Shown: positions 35,030 to 47,351, counted from the first letter of the stretch. The stretch: 64,000 nucleotides of DNA from Volutella citrinella (GCA_034401135.1 JAWZSP010000004.1:4928533-4992532), one strand, 5' to 3'. The notes: generated from the letters alone by a model not told the origin. Made by a program: numbers and translations.

Positions 35030-37473
35030 ATGTGGACCGCGAGCTCGACGGGCCCCGGTGCCAGTGCCGGTGCCGGTGCCGGAGCCGCGAGGGTCACTGT
35101 TGCAGCCCCATCCCCGTATGTGCGCCGCAAACGCGCCATTGCCGCTTGTCAGTTTTGCCGTTTGCGAAAGACGAAATGCGACAATGTGCGTCCGGTATGT
35201 GGGTCGTGTCGCCACCACCAGGCGCGATGTGTCTACACTGATGGCTCCGAGGCGGACGGGCTGCAGGTCGGCATCGACGAGGCCGCGACCAGGCACCGTG
35301 AAGTCCTCGAGCGGCTGGACGACATCCGAAACCTCCTCGCCCACTCATCATCGCTGTCCACCGATGCTCGTGATAGTGTGGTGTCCGAGTTGGGCTCGCA
35401 CGAGTCCGTGTTGAGCACTTTGGCCACTGCTGGAAATAGCCTTGACCATGAGAGCCTCGGACCTGTCGAGACGGAGAGCATGTCCGACCGCCAACACCAA
35501 CCCTCATCCTCACCCTCACCCTCACCCTCATCTCCCACGGCACATCTTCAGTACACGAGGTGCGAGTCGATTCTCAAGTGGCCTGTCCTCAGTGTCGTCA
35601 TGGACGCCGAGGACGCGGCCATCGACTCTTTCATTTTCCATGTGCACGTGCGCGGGGACGACGAAGAAGCTGAAACAACACCCTCAGTCCCCGAACCTGC
35701 TGAGGGTTCGGCAACTTCGGTATCCGCATCAACATCGCCACTTTCGTCCGGTGGCGGCTCTAGCCGGTACCTCAACCTAACACCGCTCTTGGGCCAGGGC
35801 GCGCGGGACCAGGCCTTCGTCACATTGTGCCAAAAGTTTCTTGCTCTAGTCAACTATCGAAATCCAATTCTGGATGCCCACGACCTGCTCTCGTATGCCA
35901 GGTCTGTGACGGAGAGTGGGCTAGACTGGGATGCGAAATCTTGCATAGTGGTAAGTCTGGCTCCCATTCCGCTGCCCCTCTTCGCATTCATGAAACGCAC
36001 CACCGTGACGTCGTGGCGCTGTCCCGCTAAGACATGTTTCAGCTTCTCGCTTGCGCTCTGGCCAGCTACTCCCGTGCCTGGACACCTCCGTCTCTTCTCC
36101 AGTCTTCATCTTCAATGTCCGGGGCAGCGACAGCGCCACGACGCTCTTCGGCTGTTCCCCCGGACGTCATGTCAGCGTCAGACGACGGGGCCGCTGAGGC
36201 CTATTACGAGGCTGCCCAGAGACGTTTGGGATGTCTCGGTATGTCGCTCATAGACATCCAGTGCTTCTTCTTGGCGTCTCTCTTCGAGAAATTTGCCTTC
36301 CGGCCCCTGCAGGCTTGGATGCATCTACAGCAGGCGGCCACGAGGCTGCGTCTTCACCACATGACGCGGCTTGGGGAAGAAAACCGTCTTCACATGAGTG
36401 GCCGGGGGCAATACCACATCGACTCTAGTCCGTCAACTATCAGCTATCACTTCGAGCAGAGGGTGTTTTGGTCCATTCATAAGGCTGAGAGGTGTGTCTA
36501 TCAATAACACCCCCGGGCTGATCCCCTACTCGTCTCATCGTACAGGTTCATGTTACTAATTATGCTCCTCATGGTGCTTCTAGGGAGTTCGCCACGGAAC
36601 TTGGAATCGCCCTCGCCAGCGACCTTGCGAGCTTTAAGTACCCAGCCGCCTTCCCCACTCCTCTAGAAACTCTAGATGACTTCATTCCTAGTAATGACGT
36701 CGATGACACTAGCATGTTAGATGTGTTTTCCCCCCAGAGAAACGAGGTCATCTGGTTTTTTTATCTCGCTCAAATCTCGCTCCGGCGGACGCTTGATGAA
36801 GTCCTTTCCGTCATATACGACAAGGGCGAGCAGAACTGGATTGAGAATATTCATCTCGTCTGTCGACAGTATTATGAGTCCGAGAAGCAGATTTCCGACT
36901 GGTAGGTGTATCGCTTGTCTGTATCTGTCTCTGTTTCACACGGCGGGCCCCCGGAAGCTGACCATCTTGCTGCCCAGGCAATCTCACCTCCCTCAGGCAA
37001 TGCGCTATGATCCGGTCTCTCAACCAAACAACGAGATGGGATACTACCTCGAGAGCCGCTTCGAAGAGTGGAATGAATTTATCCTCCGGCCTCTGGTTTA
37101 CTACTGTCTACACTACCCGCCCACAAAGCCCCCGTCGCCGTCCATCGTGGCCTTGGCACAGCGTCACATAACACTCTGCGTAGACTGCATCATGCGCTGC
37201 GCCAGTCTTGACCGCCACGGCGGCACATGGTTCGTCCTGCGTCGAGCCTTCCGCTGCACGCTCATTATACTGGCGGCCGTCATCGGCGACGGTCCCCTAC
37301 GACCGCCGGAAAATTGGCAGGAGCTGGCGAGCATGGCGATCGCAACTCTTACGCGCTGGTCTGCCGGCGCACGGGATCTACAACGGATGCGAAGAGTCCT
37401 GGATCGGACTTTCCGAGCTGTGTGCAATATTGAGGACCCTTGCCGACGTGCAGCGGACATTTTGCCTTATTGA
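35030..37473 (+). CDS. Zn(II)2Cys6 fungal transcription factor of the metabolic island
   Basis: Nuclear regulator of about 727 aa. Exons: 35030-35950, 36043-36491, 36584-36901 and 36978-37473; three GT-AG introns (92, 92 and 76 bp) with matching phases. The zinc cluster is at residues 40-67, C-x2-C-x6-C-x6-C-x2-C-x6-C (CQFCRLRKTKC...). An Ala/Gly-rich N-terminus and a SPSPSPSS low-complexity tract precede the fungal-specific middle domain, recognisable from 'RDQAFVTLCQKFLALVNY' to 'GCLGMSLIDIQCFFLASLF'. The ATG at 35030 was chosen as the first methionine shortly before the cluster. It is the obvious candidate to control the adjacent transporter and dioxygenase. Confidence 0.85.
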
Positions 37474-37635
37474 TTAGGCACTGATACAGCTTCCTCATGC
37501 GATCATTTTAACCACCTGCCTTCTTCTTCAACAAATCTCCCTTCTCCCCTTTTTCTTTCATTTCACGGCGCAGTCTTTCGCTCCCATAACTCCAATAACT
37601 TCAACCTCACAATCCAATTTTGCCCTGTCGGAATC

Positions 37636-38442
37636 ATGGCTGGATTTCCGCCTATCGACAGGGAATTCGCCTCCTTGCCAGAACTTCGCTTCCATGGGGA
37701 CGAGGAACCAAATCGCCACTCCCGCCGTGTGTTGGAGGAGCTATCCGACTTTGACGGAAGCCACGACTATCCTTACTGCTGGGGCTACACCATCTTCCGC
37801 ACCGTCTACACGCCCGGCTCCGACGAGGCATTTTACAGGGCTGTCGAGCGTATCGCGGTCCAGGCAAAGCACTTCTTTTACCGCCACAGCTACCACGCTT
37901 TTCCGGGCGAAGAGGCGCCTGACCCCCGCCCAGATGACGAGCTCTGGAGTCGCTACTACAGTGAGGTGGTAGAGGACGAACAGAGACTCACTAATGCGGG
38001 GGTGAGTGAAGTCGGGGAGATATTTGATGCTTGGATTCGGCAACATAACCGCAATGCCCCAGATGACCTCGGTTGCGAGGGCAGGTTCTTATACTGTTTG
38101 ATGCTTGACCAGGAAAGCATTGACAACATCCTCGCGCTACCAGATGATCCCGGTGCCATTTCCGACCTTGAGGATAAAAATGGCTATAAACGGGATAAGA
38201 GTTGGGTCAAGGTCATCACGAATGAGACGTGGGATGAAGAAACGGGAGGTGGCCGACGGTGGATGCGAGTGGGTGTCATGGATTACCTATGGCAGGTGTA
38301 CTTTTTACCATATGAGTTGGACTTTGATATCGACGAGTGGGGATTGATAGACGAGGAGGGAGTCCAGAACCTTTGGTCTAGTGTGGGGGAAGAGCCGGCG
38401 GGCGAGCCGCGGGAAGATGTTTACAGTAACTGGTCTCTATAG
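37636..38442 (+). CDS. Hypothetical acidic protein, 268 aa, single exon
   Basis: Not assigned to a known family. It is a soluble, strongly acidic protein with no signal peptide or membrane span. It is rich in aromatic residues (DYPYCWGYTIFRTVYTPGSD, SWVKVITNETWDEE, DYLWQVYFLPYELDFDID). The ATG at 37636 follows a pyrimidine-rich leader starting about 130 bases upstream. Codon and base composition match neighbouring functional genes, and there are no RIP-type stops. It starts 162 bp after the Zn2Cys6 gene on the same strand. Confidence 0.7.
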   Translation: MAGFPPIDREFASLPELRFHGDEEPNRHSRRVLEELSDFDGSHDYPYCWGYTIFRTVYTPGSDEAFYRAVERIAVQAKHFFYRHSYHAFPGEEAPDPRPDDELWSRYYSEVVEDEQRLTNAGVSEVGEIFDAWIRQHNRNAPDDLGCEGRFLYCLMLDQESIDNILALPDDPGAISDLEDKNGYKRDKSWVKVITNETWDEETGGGRRWMRVGVMDYLWQVYFLPYELDFDIDEWGLIDEEGVQNLWSSVGEEPAGEPREDVYSNWSL

Positions 38443-38867
38443 CTCATCTTCTTTCAAGTCCCAGTCATAATTGGGCCCTATACAATATGCCTTCCCATTC
38501 ACCAGGCGTGATGTGCACTTAGCGTAGTCAGTACCGAGCGAGGGGTTTACCTTAAGGAGTAGGCTAATGTCAATCTCTGTTAAAAGGCACATCTTAACGC
38601 ACGAGTCACCCTCTATAACTATATACTATCTACTGTATTTTATTATAGTCCCCTAGGCGATAGTAGAGTCTTTTAGTAGGTTAACAGGTTTAAGAGTATA
38701 ACTAGCTTCTAGCTATAGTATAGTAGTGTCCCTGCCTTTACCTAGTCCTATATATATATATTATTTATTTTGCAGTGCAGTATATAGGATATTACTAAAA
38801 AAGCCAGAAGCGCTAGCTAGATAGAGTACTGACTTCAGGTCAGGGTCAGTAGTTAGTTATATAGAAC
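38443..38867. other. AT-rich transposon-derived flank
   Basis: Increasingly AT-rich sequence leading into the solo LTR. A short segment near 38805-38850 resembles one at 47605-47655 and folds like a tRNA anticodon arm. No gene. Confidence 0.4.
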
Positions 38868-39331
38868 TGTAACGATCGGGTAAGTTCTAACTGTATAAAC
38901 CTAGTATAACGTACTAGGGGTTTATATTAGCAGATCTGACATAGTGTATACTGAGCTTGAACTAGTTGGCAGTGATCCTAGGCGTGGCGATCACAGTGTT
39001 ATATTAGGTAATAGTCAATCAGGGTAATTGAGGTAACCAGGTTGTATTAATAGCTAAAGAGCTGCTTATACTAGATACGCACTCTTTATCAGTCTATATA
39101 GTAATTGATCCTTTATTATATGGCCTACTGCCTGTCCTTTGTTTGTCCTAGATTATAGGGATCACGGTGGTGATCTAAGCGATCTACTCCTGATTGGTCC
39201 GTTAGGCATAGATCACGGGGATTACTATATAATCCTGGTGATCCGTTGTTAATTAGTCACGGTCCTCTGTTCAGGTTCTTCCGTTCCGTGCCCCCTGTAT
39301 AAGCACGGTGTATTAGCGTCAGGTTCTGACA
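38868..39331. mobile_element. Solo LTR, least mutated copy of the gypsy family
   Basis: 464 bp with canonical termini TG...CA (TGTAACGATCGGG at the start, TTCTGACA at the end). It aligns along its length with the LTRs at 12284, 20045, 21338 and 51708. Few C-to-T changes are present, so this is the best template for the family's original LTR. No matching 5-bp flanks were found (agaac versus aggaa), which suggests a recombinant or rearranged insertion. Confidence 0.8.
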
Positions 39332-40771
39332 AGGAATACAAGGCGGTAGTAGAGCAGGTATAGGAGGTTATTTAAGTATAGATAGCAGTATATAGTGCAG
39401 GAGAAGGTAATTATATATAGTAGTATAATTAAAAGGGTGCAGGGAATTACAGATTGATTAAGTTGCATAGGATATTAGCAGGGAGTTAGTAATACAGCGG
39501 GTTAAGGAGTGGATAAGTAGTACAGAAAATAAGGCAGGGTAGATAGTAGTAATAAATATATTAAGGATAGGAATAAATAATCCGGAAGTGTGGTTAGTTA
39601 TATAGGCCGGGATGCTATAGATATTAGTTAGTTTAGTATAAAAGAGTAAAAGAAAGAAGTAAAAAGAGTAGATAAGTAAGTTAGTAGAAGTAATATAATA
39701 ATAATAGTTAAATAAGAAAGTAGAAGTAAGATAAGTTAGTAAAAAGCAGGAGTAGTAGTAATAATAGTAATAGTAAGATAAATAGTATTTAAGATAATAA
39801 TATAATAGAGTTTATAAAAAGAAGTGTAAAGAAATATAAAATAAAGTTATTAATAAAATTATATAAAAAAGATATATAAATATAAAAGTAAATTAAAATT
39901 TTTTATTTAAAAAAGGAAGTAAAGTACCAAGGGTGGGTGGGTGAACCCTCTTCCTTTGGGCCGCGAACGCAGACAGAGAGCCTAGAACTAGGGGAAGATT
40001 ATAGTTAGTTTAGCCCCAGCCAATTAGAGAGGTCACGCTTCCGGCAGTGCCTCGTCAGTTGACGGACCCTGCGGGCCTCCGGGGGAACGGGACGCGAGTT
40101 CCATCGCCACTTCTCCTTAGCCACCTTCTGTTCACGATTGCAACGCGACTAGCCCTGTCAGTGGAACAGTGGCCAGGGGGCTGGGCTCCTCCGGAGTTTG
40201 CCTTTCCGTTCATCGATTTCGAGACGGACTGAGCAGGAATGTCGAGTCAAAGCGCTTACTGCGTAGCCGTACAACTTAGCTGTCTAATCTAACACTAGCA
40301 GTGGGGTAGTGGTTGATGCAGCAGAAAGCTAGAACTTGCCATTTAACATCCAGCGATAGGAACGAGACAAGATTATCATGGTTTGCATTGCACCTTGAGT
40401 GCTACTTAAGTCTTTTAATAGCACCTTTCATAAGGAACGAGTGCCCAGGTCTGACGAGTACGTTTACGCCTGGACGTCCATCTTTAGTCTTGCTTTGTCC
40501 TAATTCTAGGAACAGTACAGGCGAAGACGATACTTATATAGTATCGATAGCTCAAGAGCTACTGTTCTATCTAGTGAATGAATGTGTATATAAAGTAGGT
40601 GGATCACTATAGTTAAGAGGTCATCTGGTCTGTAGAGCGTGTGAGGCTCACCGTAATCCAGGCGTGATTGGGAGAAGTGAATAGAGGTGACCGGAGTCAC
40701 GTGTAGGCTGCATGCTGGGCTGTAACAGTTTCGAAATAGAGAAGTGACTTTCGAAATTGCCAGTAACGTTC
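39332..40771. other. Transposon debris and intergenic DNA
   Basis: 39332-39920 is a purine-rich, A-rich tract with many stops, probably RIP-mutated element DNA. 39930-40770 is normal composition without a supportable gene; short open frames there show no protein features. Confidence 0.4.
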
Positions 40772-41917
40772 TCAAATCATATCCTGCACATTTCCACTGG
40801 CCCGTCCCAAGTACTGAGGTCCACCAACCAAGCCTCCCTTCAGTGCGCCAACGAATCCACCAACCCTTGTAACGTTACTGGACGGGAATAAGTACACAGT
40901 CTGTGTGTAATCAATCTCGAACTTCCAATGTTTGTTGGCCTCTGGATCCACCATTTCTAGCACATATCCCGTGTGCTTTGACGGAGGCAAAGGCTCCCCG
41001 CTTGGGTCCGATGTCAAATGGACAGCTCCGCCGTATGCTAGGTCGAACGAGCCGAATGTGCTAGTTGTCGATGCCTCTCGTTCCTGGGTACGGAATACCA
41101 CTTCCTTTCCTTCCATAATCATGCTGGTGAAGTACGTCTGCCCGTCGACTCTTGATATATAAACCCAGGCCATAAGAGTATATGGACCAGCAGTCGCCCT
41201 AAGCATGTTCCAAGTCAAGCTCAACGAGGCCCAATTGAAAGAATTCCAGTTGCGCTCTCTACCCCCGATACCTTTGGTGGTGTATGGAGTCCCATTTACA
41301 ACAAGATTGACCTCGGTGGTCGCAACGGGCACAGTCTCAGCCCAGTAGATGTAGGGTGCGAACAGGGCGTTTCCACGGCTATCGGGGTAGACAAGGCCAT
41401 TCGGATAGACAGCAGGACTCAGTGAATCCAATGTAATTGTCCCTTTGATGGTAGCTGAGTCGATCGTAACAACCGTATGCGAGTAGTCGTTGGATGACTC
41501 GAAACTCCAGTTCATCCCCGAGGTCTCATTAGACCATGTCCCAATCGTCGAGTCTTTACACATTTGAATTGTAGAGACGTCTGCGAAATCAGACTCCATA
41601 TATCTCGTCCCATTGGGCCAGACAATAGTGATGATAGAGCGTTGGGCCAAGGGGTTTCCGGCGATTGTGCCGCGGCTGAGCATCCAACCCATCCCGGCTT
41701 TCCCATCTTCGGACACAGCTTCGAATGACCACTCCTCTCCAACCGTAGAGTTAAATCCATTCACCATCGGAGAATCAAACGGCAGTAGTGTATTTTCATT
41801 CATACGAATGGTGCCGTTGGTGGAGACCCCGGCATGAACGGTGTTGGTAGTGCAGCCTAGCTTGGCAAGACTCGTAGCAGTCACTGCCGATGCCAGAAAA
41901 GTGGCGAGTAGAACCAT
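40772..41917 (-). CDS. Secreted lipocalin-fold protein, CrtC/AttH- or Diels-Alderase-like
   Basis: 381 aa, single exon. The start MVLLATFLASAVTATSLA gives a signal peptide; an ATG further upstream (42025) would add 36 residues without one. The body is beta-rich with many Trp and N-glycosylation sites (NGT, NET, NWS). Segments such as WSFEAVSEDGKAGMGWML, a central GIGGRERNWNSFNWASLS and AGPYTLMAWVYIS follow the two-lipocalin-domain layout of fungal pericyclases (Fsa2/CcsF- or AsR5-type Diels-Alderases) and CrtC-like hydratases. Length fits that family (about 370-400 aa). Substrate and activity are inferred only. No biosynthetic core enzyme is nearby, so it is an orphan here or belongs to a lost cluster. 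Confidence 0.55.
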   Translation of the reverse strand: MVLLATFLASAVTATSLAKLGCTTNTVHAGVSTNGTIRMNENTLLPFDSPMVNGFNSTVGEEWSFEAVSEDGKAGMGWMLSRGTIAGNPLAQRSIITIVWPNGTRYMESDFADVSTIQMCKDSTIGTWSNETSGMNWSFESSNDYSHTVVTIDSATIKGTITLDSLSPAVYPNGLVYPDSRGNALFAPYIYWAETVPVATTEVNLVVNGTPYTTKGIGGRERNWNSFNWASLSLTWNMLRATAGPYTLMAWVYISRVDGQTYFTSMIMEGKEVVFRTQEREASTTSTFGSFDLAYGGAVHLTSDPSGEPLPPSKHTGYVLEMVDPEANKHWKFEIDYTQTVYLFPSSNVTRVGGFVGALKGGLVGGPQYLGRASGNVQDMI

Positions 41918-42872
41918 ATCAGCTATGATTGGCAAAGAGTTGAGTAAAGATGAAGTCGGATTATCTGTTTGTGGAAAGATTGTCAGGGTCCGAGGAATTG
42001 GATAACTCAAACAAGATAGGGGCATAGAGCTTTTAAATAGTCAAGAAGCCAATATATCAGCGAGGCATTGCCTTCGCCGTTGCGTATTGGCAGACAGAGT
42101 TAATGTGTCCTCGTAAGCGTAAGTTACTTATTTTGGATGTAATTGTGATCCCTTTTAGTAGTAATGCTTCTTTAGGAAGCATACGACATGTTCATTTTGC
42201 TAGGCCCCCCGGTTATTATATCAAGGTGTACTGATGTCCTCTGTGGCTGCCTCGAAGTCAGCTGGCTTCTTTTAACAACGCTGTCGGGATTTCTACTAGG
42301 GAGTGCCAGCTGTATTTCTCAGTTGGTGAAGTGAATGTACGCAATTCCGCAACCCAGTCGCCTTTTTCGCGCTACGTTCGCATCGATCCCGTCTGATCGG
42401 CCAGCTACTATAATAAAGGATTTCGAGACTAGCTTCGACTTGTAACCCTAAGACATCCGTAATTAAGCAACAACCATCAGCGATCTAACTCGTTTGAGCA
42501 GGCAGTCGCTAAAGGATGCCGCCCTGAGTGCTGTCCGCTTCTATAGTGATATACACAGCGTCGGTCTGGAAACCTCGTAACTTTCCTTAAATGGAATAAG
42601 CTCTCTAATGACGCTAAGACTGATGGAGAATTGATCGCTTACTGCGCCACTATACACGTAGTCCATGGCATCCCTGAATACTACGCCACTCTCCACGTAA
42701 TCCACTAATCTGGCCTTAGCCGGGCCTCCCGCTCGTAGTGTAATCTATATCAATCGTGATTTACTACATCTGACTGCAAGCCACACTACAACCTCGATTA
42801 TTACGAGATAGGGCAACGTTATTTATTATCGCTCATTCTATACCGCTAACCAAATTTGCAAAGACTCCAAGC
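41918..42872. other. Divergent intergenic region
   Basis: Lies between the lipocalin-fold gene (minus) and the Zn2Cys6 gene (plus). No gene is seen. A repeated phrase ('tactacgccact...ccacgtaatcca' near 42640-42710, twice) hints at a small duplication. Confidence 0.4.
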
Positions 42873-44357
42873 ATGCCAGTACCAAAATTGTCCAATAAGA
42901 TAAGTGGTAATCCTGTCGCCAAAACCAGAGTATCAAATGGAAGATCTCGGTCAGGTTGCCTAAGATGCAAGGAGCGAAGAGTCAAGGTAAGTGAGTCAAC
43001 ATCGAGTTCAGGTGAAGGATGCTTGGACCTGTACATCAAATCGGCCACTTGTGTTCGTCAACTTGGTTTGATTCAAATCAGGCCGTTAGAATTAGAATAA
43101 AAGCTGATTATATTTAGTGTGACGAGTTGCGTCCTTGCTCCCGATGTAAGATCGGTCCACATGTCTGTGTCTATTCCATCGTTAGCGTGCCAAGTTGGAA
43201 TAGTCAAGTCACCACATTCCGCTCGTCGATTGCCACGGTCTCAAAAGCCGACTGTCGAGATAACGCTGCTCGCTCTTCCGCTCAAGCGCAAAAAACATCT
43301 TCCATCTTGTCTCACAGTTCACTATCGCATGGATATCAGATTTCACAGGTAATTGCAGATAATGCTCCGGTTTTCGACACTCACGATGTCTTCCTCTTGG
43401 CACATTTCAAGTCCACTACCAGTATCAGTCTTATTGGCAGTCAATCCATTTGGGTTGAGGACGTGTTGCAACTCGCCTTGCAAGTAGGTAACACCCCGAA
43501 AATGGGGGTGGGGAAGTCGTATCAACTCTAACTATATACCTTAGCATGATTTCGTTATGCATGCGATACTCGGACTCTCCGCCCGACATCTCCAGGAGAC
43601 CCACCGCTATGCTCAAAGTCCCTCGTTTTATAACTATGGACTTCTCGAAGCGCACCACCTGAAAAATGCTCTTTCTAGCTTCAACAAGAAATTTCAGAGT
43701 AGTATTTCGGCAAGTCAAGACGCAGCACTCGCAGCGTCATTCTTGCTCTGTTTCCACGCTTGCTCTACGGTTCACATGGATCCACTCACGACTCCTTTCC
43801 AGGATAGCTCGCTCGCTTTCCTTCGTGGTATCCGGTCAATCGTTGCCAGCCGCCATCGCGCTGCCCACAGTGGTGTCTTCAAGGCATTAGTGGCACCGCC
43901 TCGATTGACACGACGATCCATTCCCCGAATCGTACCATCTACAGGGCCCTTTGCACATCTTATAAATCTCCTGAATGGTTTACCTCCCATTCCGCATTTT
44001 CTCGAAAACAGAGAGGTATACGAAGAATGTGTCGAGTCTCTCGCCCCGTTCCTCTCTCTAGCCGAGGAGCAGGATGATACCGGAACAGAAGCACTAGAGT
44101 TGTTGTTATGCTTCCTGGAATGGCAGGCGTTCTGTCCTGCTAAATTCGTCGCGCTGGTCAACACTCATGATCCAATCGCTTTGATCCTTTTGGCATATTT
44201 TTATGCTATAGCTGGCTCTGTTCTATCTGAAGCAAAGAGCACGTGGTGGTGGTGGCAGAGCAGGCCGAGCTACATGGTGCAAGCAATTGATGAATACCTC
44301 GGCAGTGCCTGGACTGTTTGGATGGATTGGCCAAGGGCGGCCGTTCAGAAGTTGTGA
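42873..44357 (+). CDS. Zn(II)2Cys6 transcription factor, Upc2-like short type
   Basis: Nuclear regulator of about 430 aa. Exons: 42873-42986, 43118-43483 and 43545-44357; introns 131 and 61 bp, GT-AG, phase 0. The first intron falls inside the zinc cluster, splitting CLRCKERRVK|CDELRPCSRC. The spliced motif is C-x2-C-x6-C-x5-C-x2-C-x6-C at residues 29-55, the form seen in sterol-regulator-like (Upc2-type) proteins. The rest is helical and includes VMHAILGLSARHL, a motif common at the start of their effector domain. Divergent from the lipocalin-fold gene, so they may share control. Confidence 0.8.
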
Positions 44358-44689
44358 TGCAAAGCGTGAGCATTATCAGGCTACAACTGTCACGGCCAAG
44401 CTCAGCTGAAATCAGCAGAGTGGGACATTATGGCAAGAAAGGGTCTTAGAAAGGTGTGTAAGAGAGAGATTTAATAGTAGAATTCCAGTCAGTATTGCTG
44501 ATCGCAAGCTTGCTTAAGCTTCACCGCCGCTCTAACTGTGAATGTCATATTGGCATATATATAGTGCAACTACTTGGGGTGCTGTATTATACTATGCGTT
44601 GGGGCCTTCTGGCAGGGCTTGGGCCTTGCTTCCACCTTTCTACCTTGGCGCCCACGTCTTGTCCAACGCCACCCACAGTATCCTCGAAA
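44358..44689. other. Intergenic region
   Basis: 3' flank of the Zn2Cys6 gene and promoter of the APH relic. No gene is seen. Confidence 0.35.
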
Positions 44690-45140
44690 ATGGCCGGCCA
44701 AGCCGAGATTAATAAAGCTCTGTCAGCACAATCTCTCGATGACATCGCTCGATTCTTCGCGGAAAACAAGGACGTGACGTAAGAGATGTGCAACAGCTTT
44801 GCTGAGAGGCTTATTGGGCTGTCGGTGCAGCTAACACTTATCCAAGGCACCACTAGCTACACTGTCATGGCCATGAGCAGTGGCAGTATCGTCGTACAGT
44901 TTGGCTCTGCTAACAACCCCCTTAGCCTCCCCTAAGCTCTCGCTCGTCAAGGAGACGTACTCTAGGGTTGTGCTGAACTATGAACCTTATATCCTTAGGT
45001 CGCCCGATTATTTTACTAAAAAAGGACTTCCACACCTAACTATTAGCTCCTACCCCTGCTACTACCTCCTTTTTAACTATAAAATTGCCTTAGCTACGGC
45101 TTGTAATAGCAGCAGGCACCTACTTTTAGCTATACTATAG
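44690..45140 (+). pseudogene. N-terminal relic of an APH-type phosphotransferase
   Basis: The start MAGQAEINKALSAQSLDD continues to ENKDVT, then TAA at 44780-44782, then EMCNSFAERLIGLSV, IQGTTSYTVMAMSSGSIVVQ and NPLSLP. A one-base shift near 44933 leads on to PKLSLVKETYSRVV and RSPDYFTKKGLPHLTI. This is the N-lobe pattern of fungal APH/kinase-like proteins. The TAA is best explained as a C-to-T change of a Gln codon. The sequence dissolves into the RIP desert after about 45100. Family assignment is from general resemblance. Confidence 0.5.
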
Positions 45141-47351
45141 CGCTCTCTGCGACCTCTTATATATAGTTCTATTACTTATAATAAAGCCTATACTTCTATA
45201 TTTTATTAGTTCTAAAGCCCTGCTACTACCTTATTATAATAGTAAGAGAAAAAACAGCCTTTTCTTTCTTTTTTTTTCCCTCTTTTTTTATAATAAGTTA
45301 ATATTCTTTAATATACTAACTTTATATAGATATTATATTTATATAGACTTTATATTTAAGAGGTATAAAAGATAAAGACTATTTAAAAAAAAAAAGCAGA
45401 GAATATAATTCTTTATATTTATTATTTATCTATTTATTTATTTTACTTTAATATTTTTAGATTATTAAGATAGTTAATACTTAACTTACTTTTAATTATT
45501 TAAAAATAAGTGTATTATTTAAGCTAAGTAAGATTATATTATAGTTTTAATATATAAGCTAGCTTTAGCAGTTCTAGAATAGGCTATTAAATATTATTAT
45601 AATAATAGTAAGATACTCTGCTTAGTATTATTATTAAGCTATATTAATATAAATAAAAATCTTATACTAAGAGTTATATATAAATCTATTAATAAAGTTA
45701 TTTTAGCTTATATTATAGTCAGTGTTTTATTTATAGTTTTTTAAGTTTTAAAAAAGTATCTTATTAAAGTTATATTTTTATTTTTACTTAGCTTAAGATA
45801 ATTCTGGCTTTATATTATAATATTTATTAATATAATATTACTTATATTATTATTACTAAGCTATTAAAAGTTAGTAATATATCTTAAAAAGCTTAAGTTA
45901 TAATTAAAATAATAAAGCCTTATTAATTATATATATAGTTAATAGTATATAAAAGTAATACCCTAGGTATTATTTATAAATAATTCTGCTAGAATTGCTT
46001 ATATAAATAAAATTTTAATATTTATATATTTTTATAATATTACTTACTGCTAGGCTGAGTTATTAATTAACTAAAACTTTTAGATAAAGTTATTTAAATT
46101 TAAAGTTACACAGAATTAAATAAAAAAAGAGTCAGGGTTATATAAAAAGGAAGGGTTATAATATTTACTATTTAGTTATATTATATTTTATTAATATTAT
46201 AAATTAATATTTAAGTATTATAAGTATATAATAAATAAGTATATATAACTTAGTAAAGAGTACTAGATACTTATTTACTATAAATATAATATTATATTAT
46301 AACTAAATATTTTTAAAAAATACTTTTAATAAGAATATTAATTAATAAGTAATATACTAAGAGAGATTAATAACTACTATACTAGTATAAACTTAACTAA
46401 CTTATAAAATAATATACTTTTAGTAAATAGTAATATAGCTATTAAACTACTCTTAGTACTAAATAAGTATAGCTATACTATATATTAATATCTTATAATA
46501 ATATAAAATAATACTATCTATTATTAAAAAGAAGTATAATATAAATAAGTAAAGGCTTAATAAATAGAGGTTTAATTATAAATATAAATAAGAAGGAAGT
46601 ATATATAGTACTAAATAGTTTAAGAGTATAATAATAATAATAAAAAAGAGGAGGATACTAATATAGTTATATCTAATAATATTAATATTAATACTATAAA
46701 AAAGATAATTACTAGTAATTAAGCCTAGCTTAAGGCAGAAGATATTATAAGACTTTAAATAAGTAACTTAAAAAAGGATATTAATTATAATTTATTATAA
46801 ATTAAAAGGTTAAGTTAGGTAAGGTATTTTAGCTCCTACAACTTACTTAGTATTTATAAAGTAATTAAGTAAGTAAAAGTAAAAGTACTAACTAATAGAA
46901 AAGCCTAGTAAGAAAATAAGTAAGTAGCTTATAAATAGTTACTATTAGCTTAGTTTAGACAGAGCTTTAATTATAAAGTAGACTACTATTACTAGCAGCT
47001 TAATAATATATTAATAAAAATACTTTAATAGCTTGCTAGTATTATAATAGTAAACTTAAGTAGTATACTATTTAATTATAAAAGTAAGGAAGTATTAATA
47101 ACTAAGTATCAGTCTATTAATTATTAATACTTAAGCTTTTATTAAAAAGTATATTATATTAAGTATAAAAAGGTATTTAAATACTAAGCAGTTCGTTTTA
47201 TAAATAAGTAGTAAAGCTTATTATATATTATTATAAAAGAGCTAAAAGGGGATATATTTCTTAGTAGTTATAATAACAGCTTTTTTAATAATAAAGAGAA
47301 AAAAGCTAAGAGTAATAATAAAGCAGGTAGTAATAATAATAATTATATATA
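45141..47351. other. RIP-mutated AT-rich desert, unidentified repeats
   Basis: Very AT-rich with few C or G and stops in all frames. No protein family can be read; it is presumably old transposon copies. Confidence 0.6.

Noticed and set aside
38868..39331. Reading the least mutated LTR as a promoter for a neighbouring gene
   Set aside because: No intact gene starts within 1.4 kb in a suitable orientation.
40047..40612. Two short open frames (61 and 99 codons)
   Set aside because: No recognisable protein features, no splice partners, and they border transposon debris.
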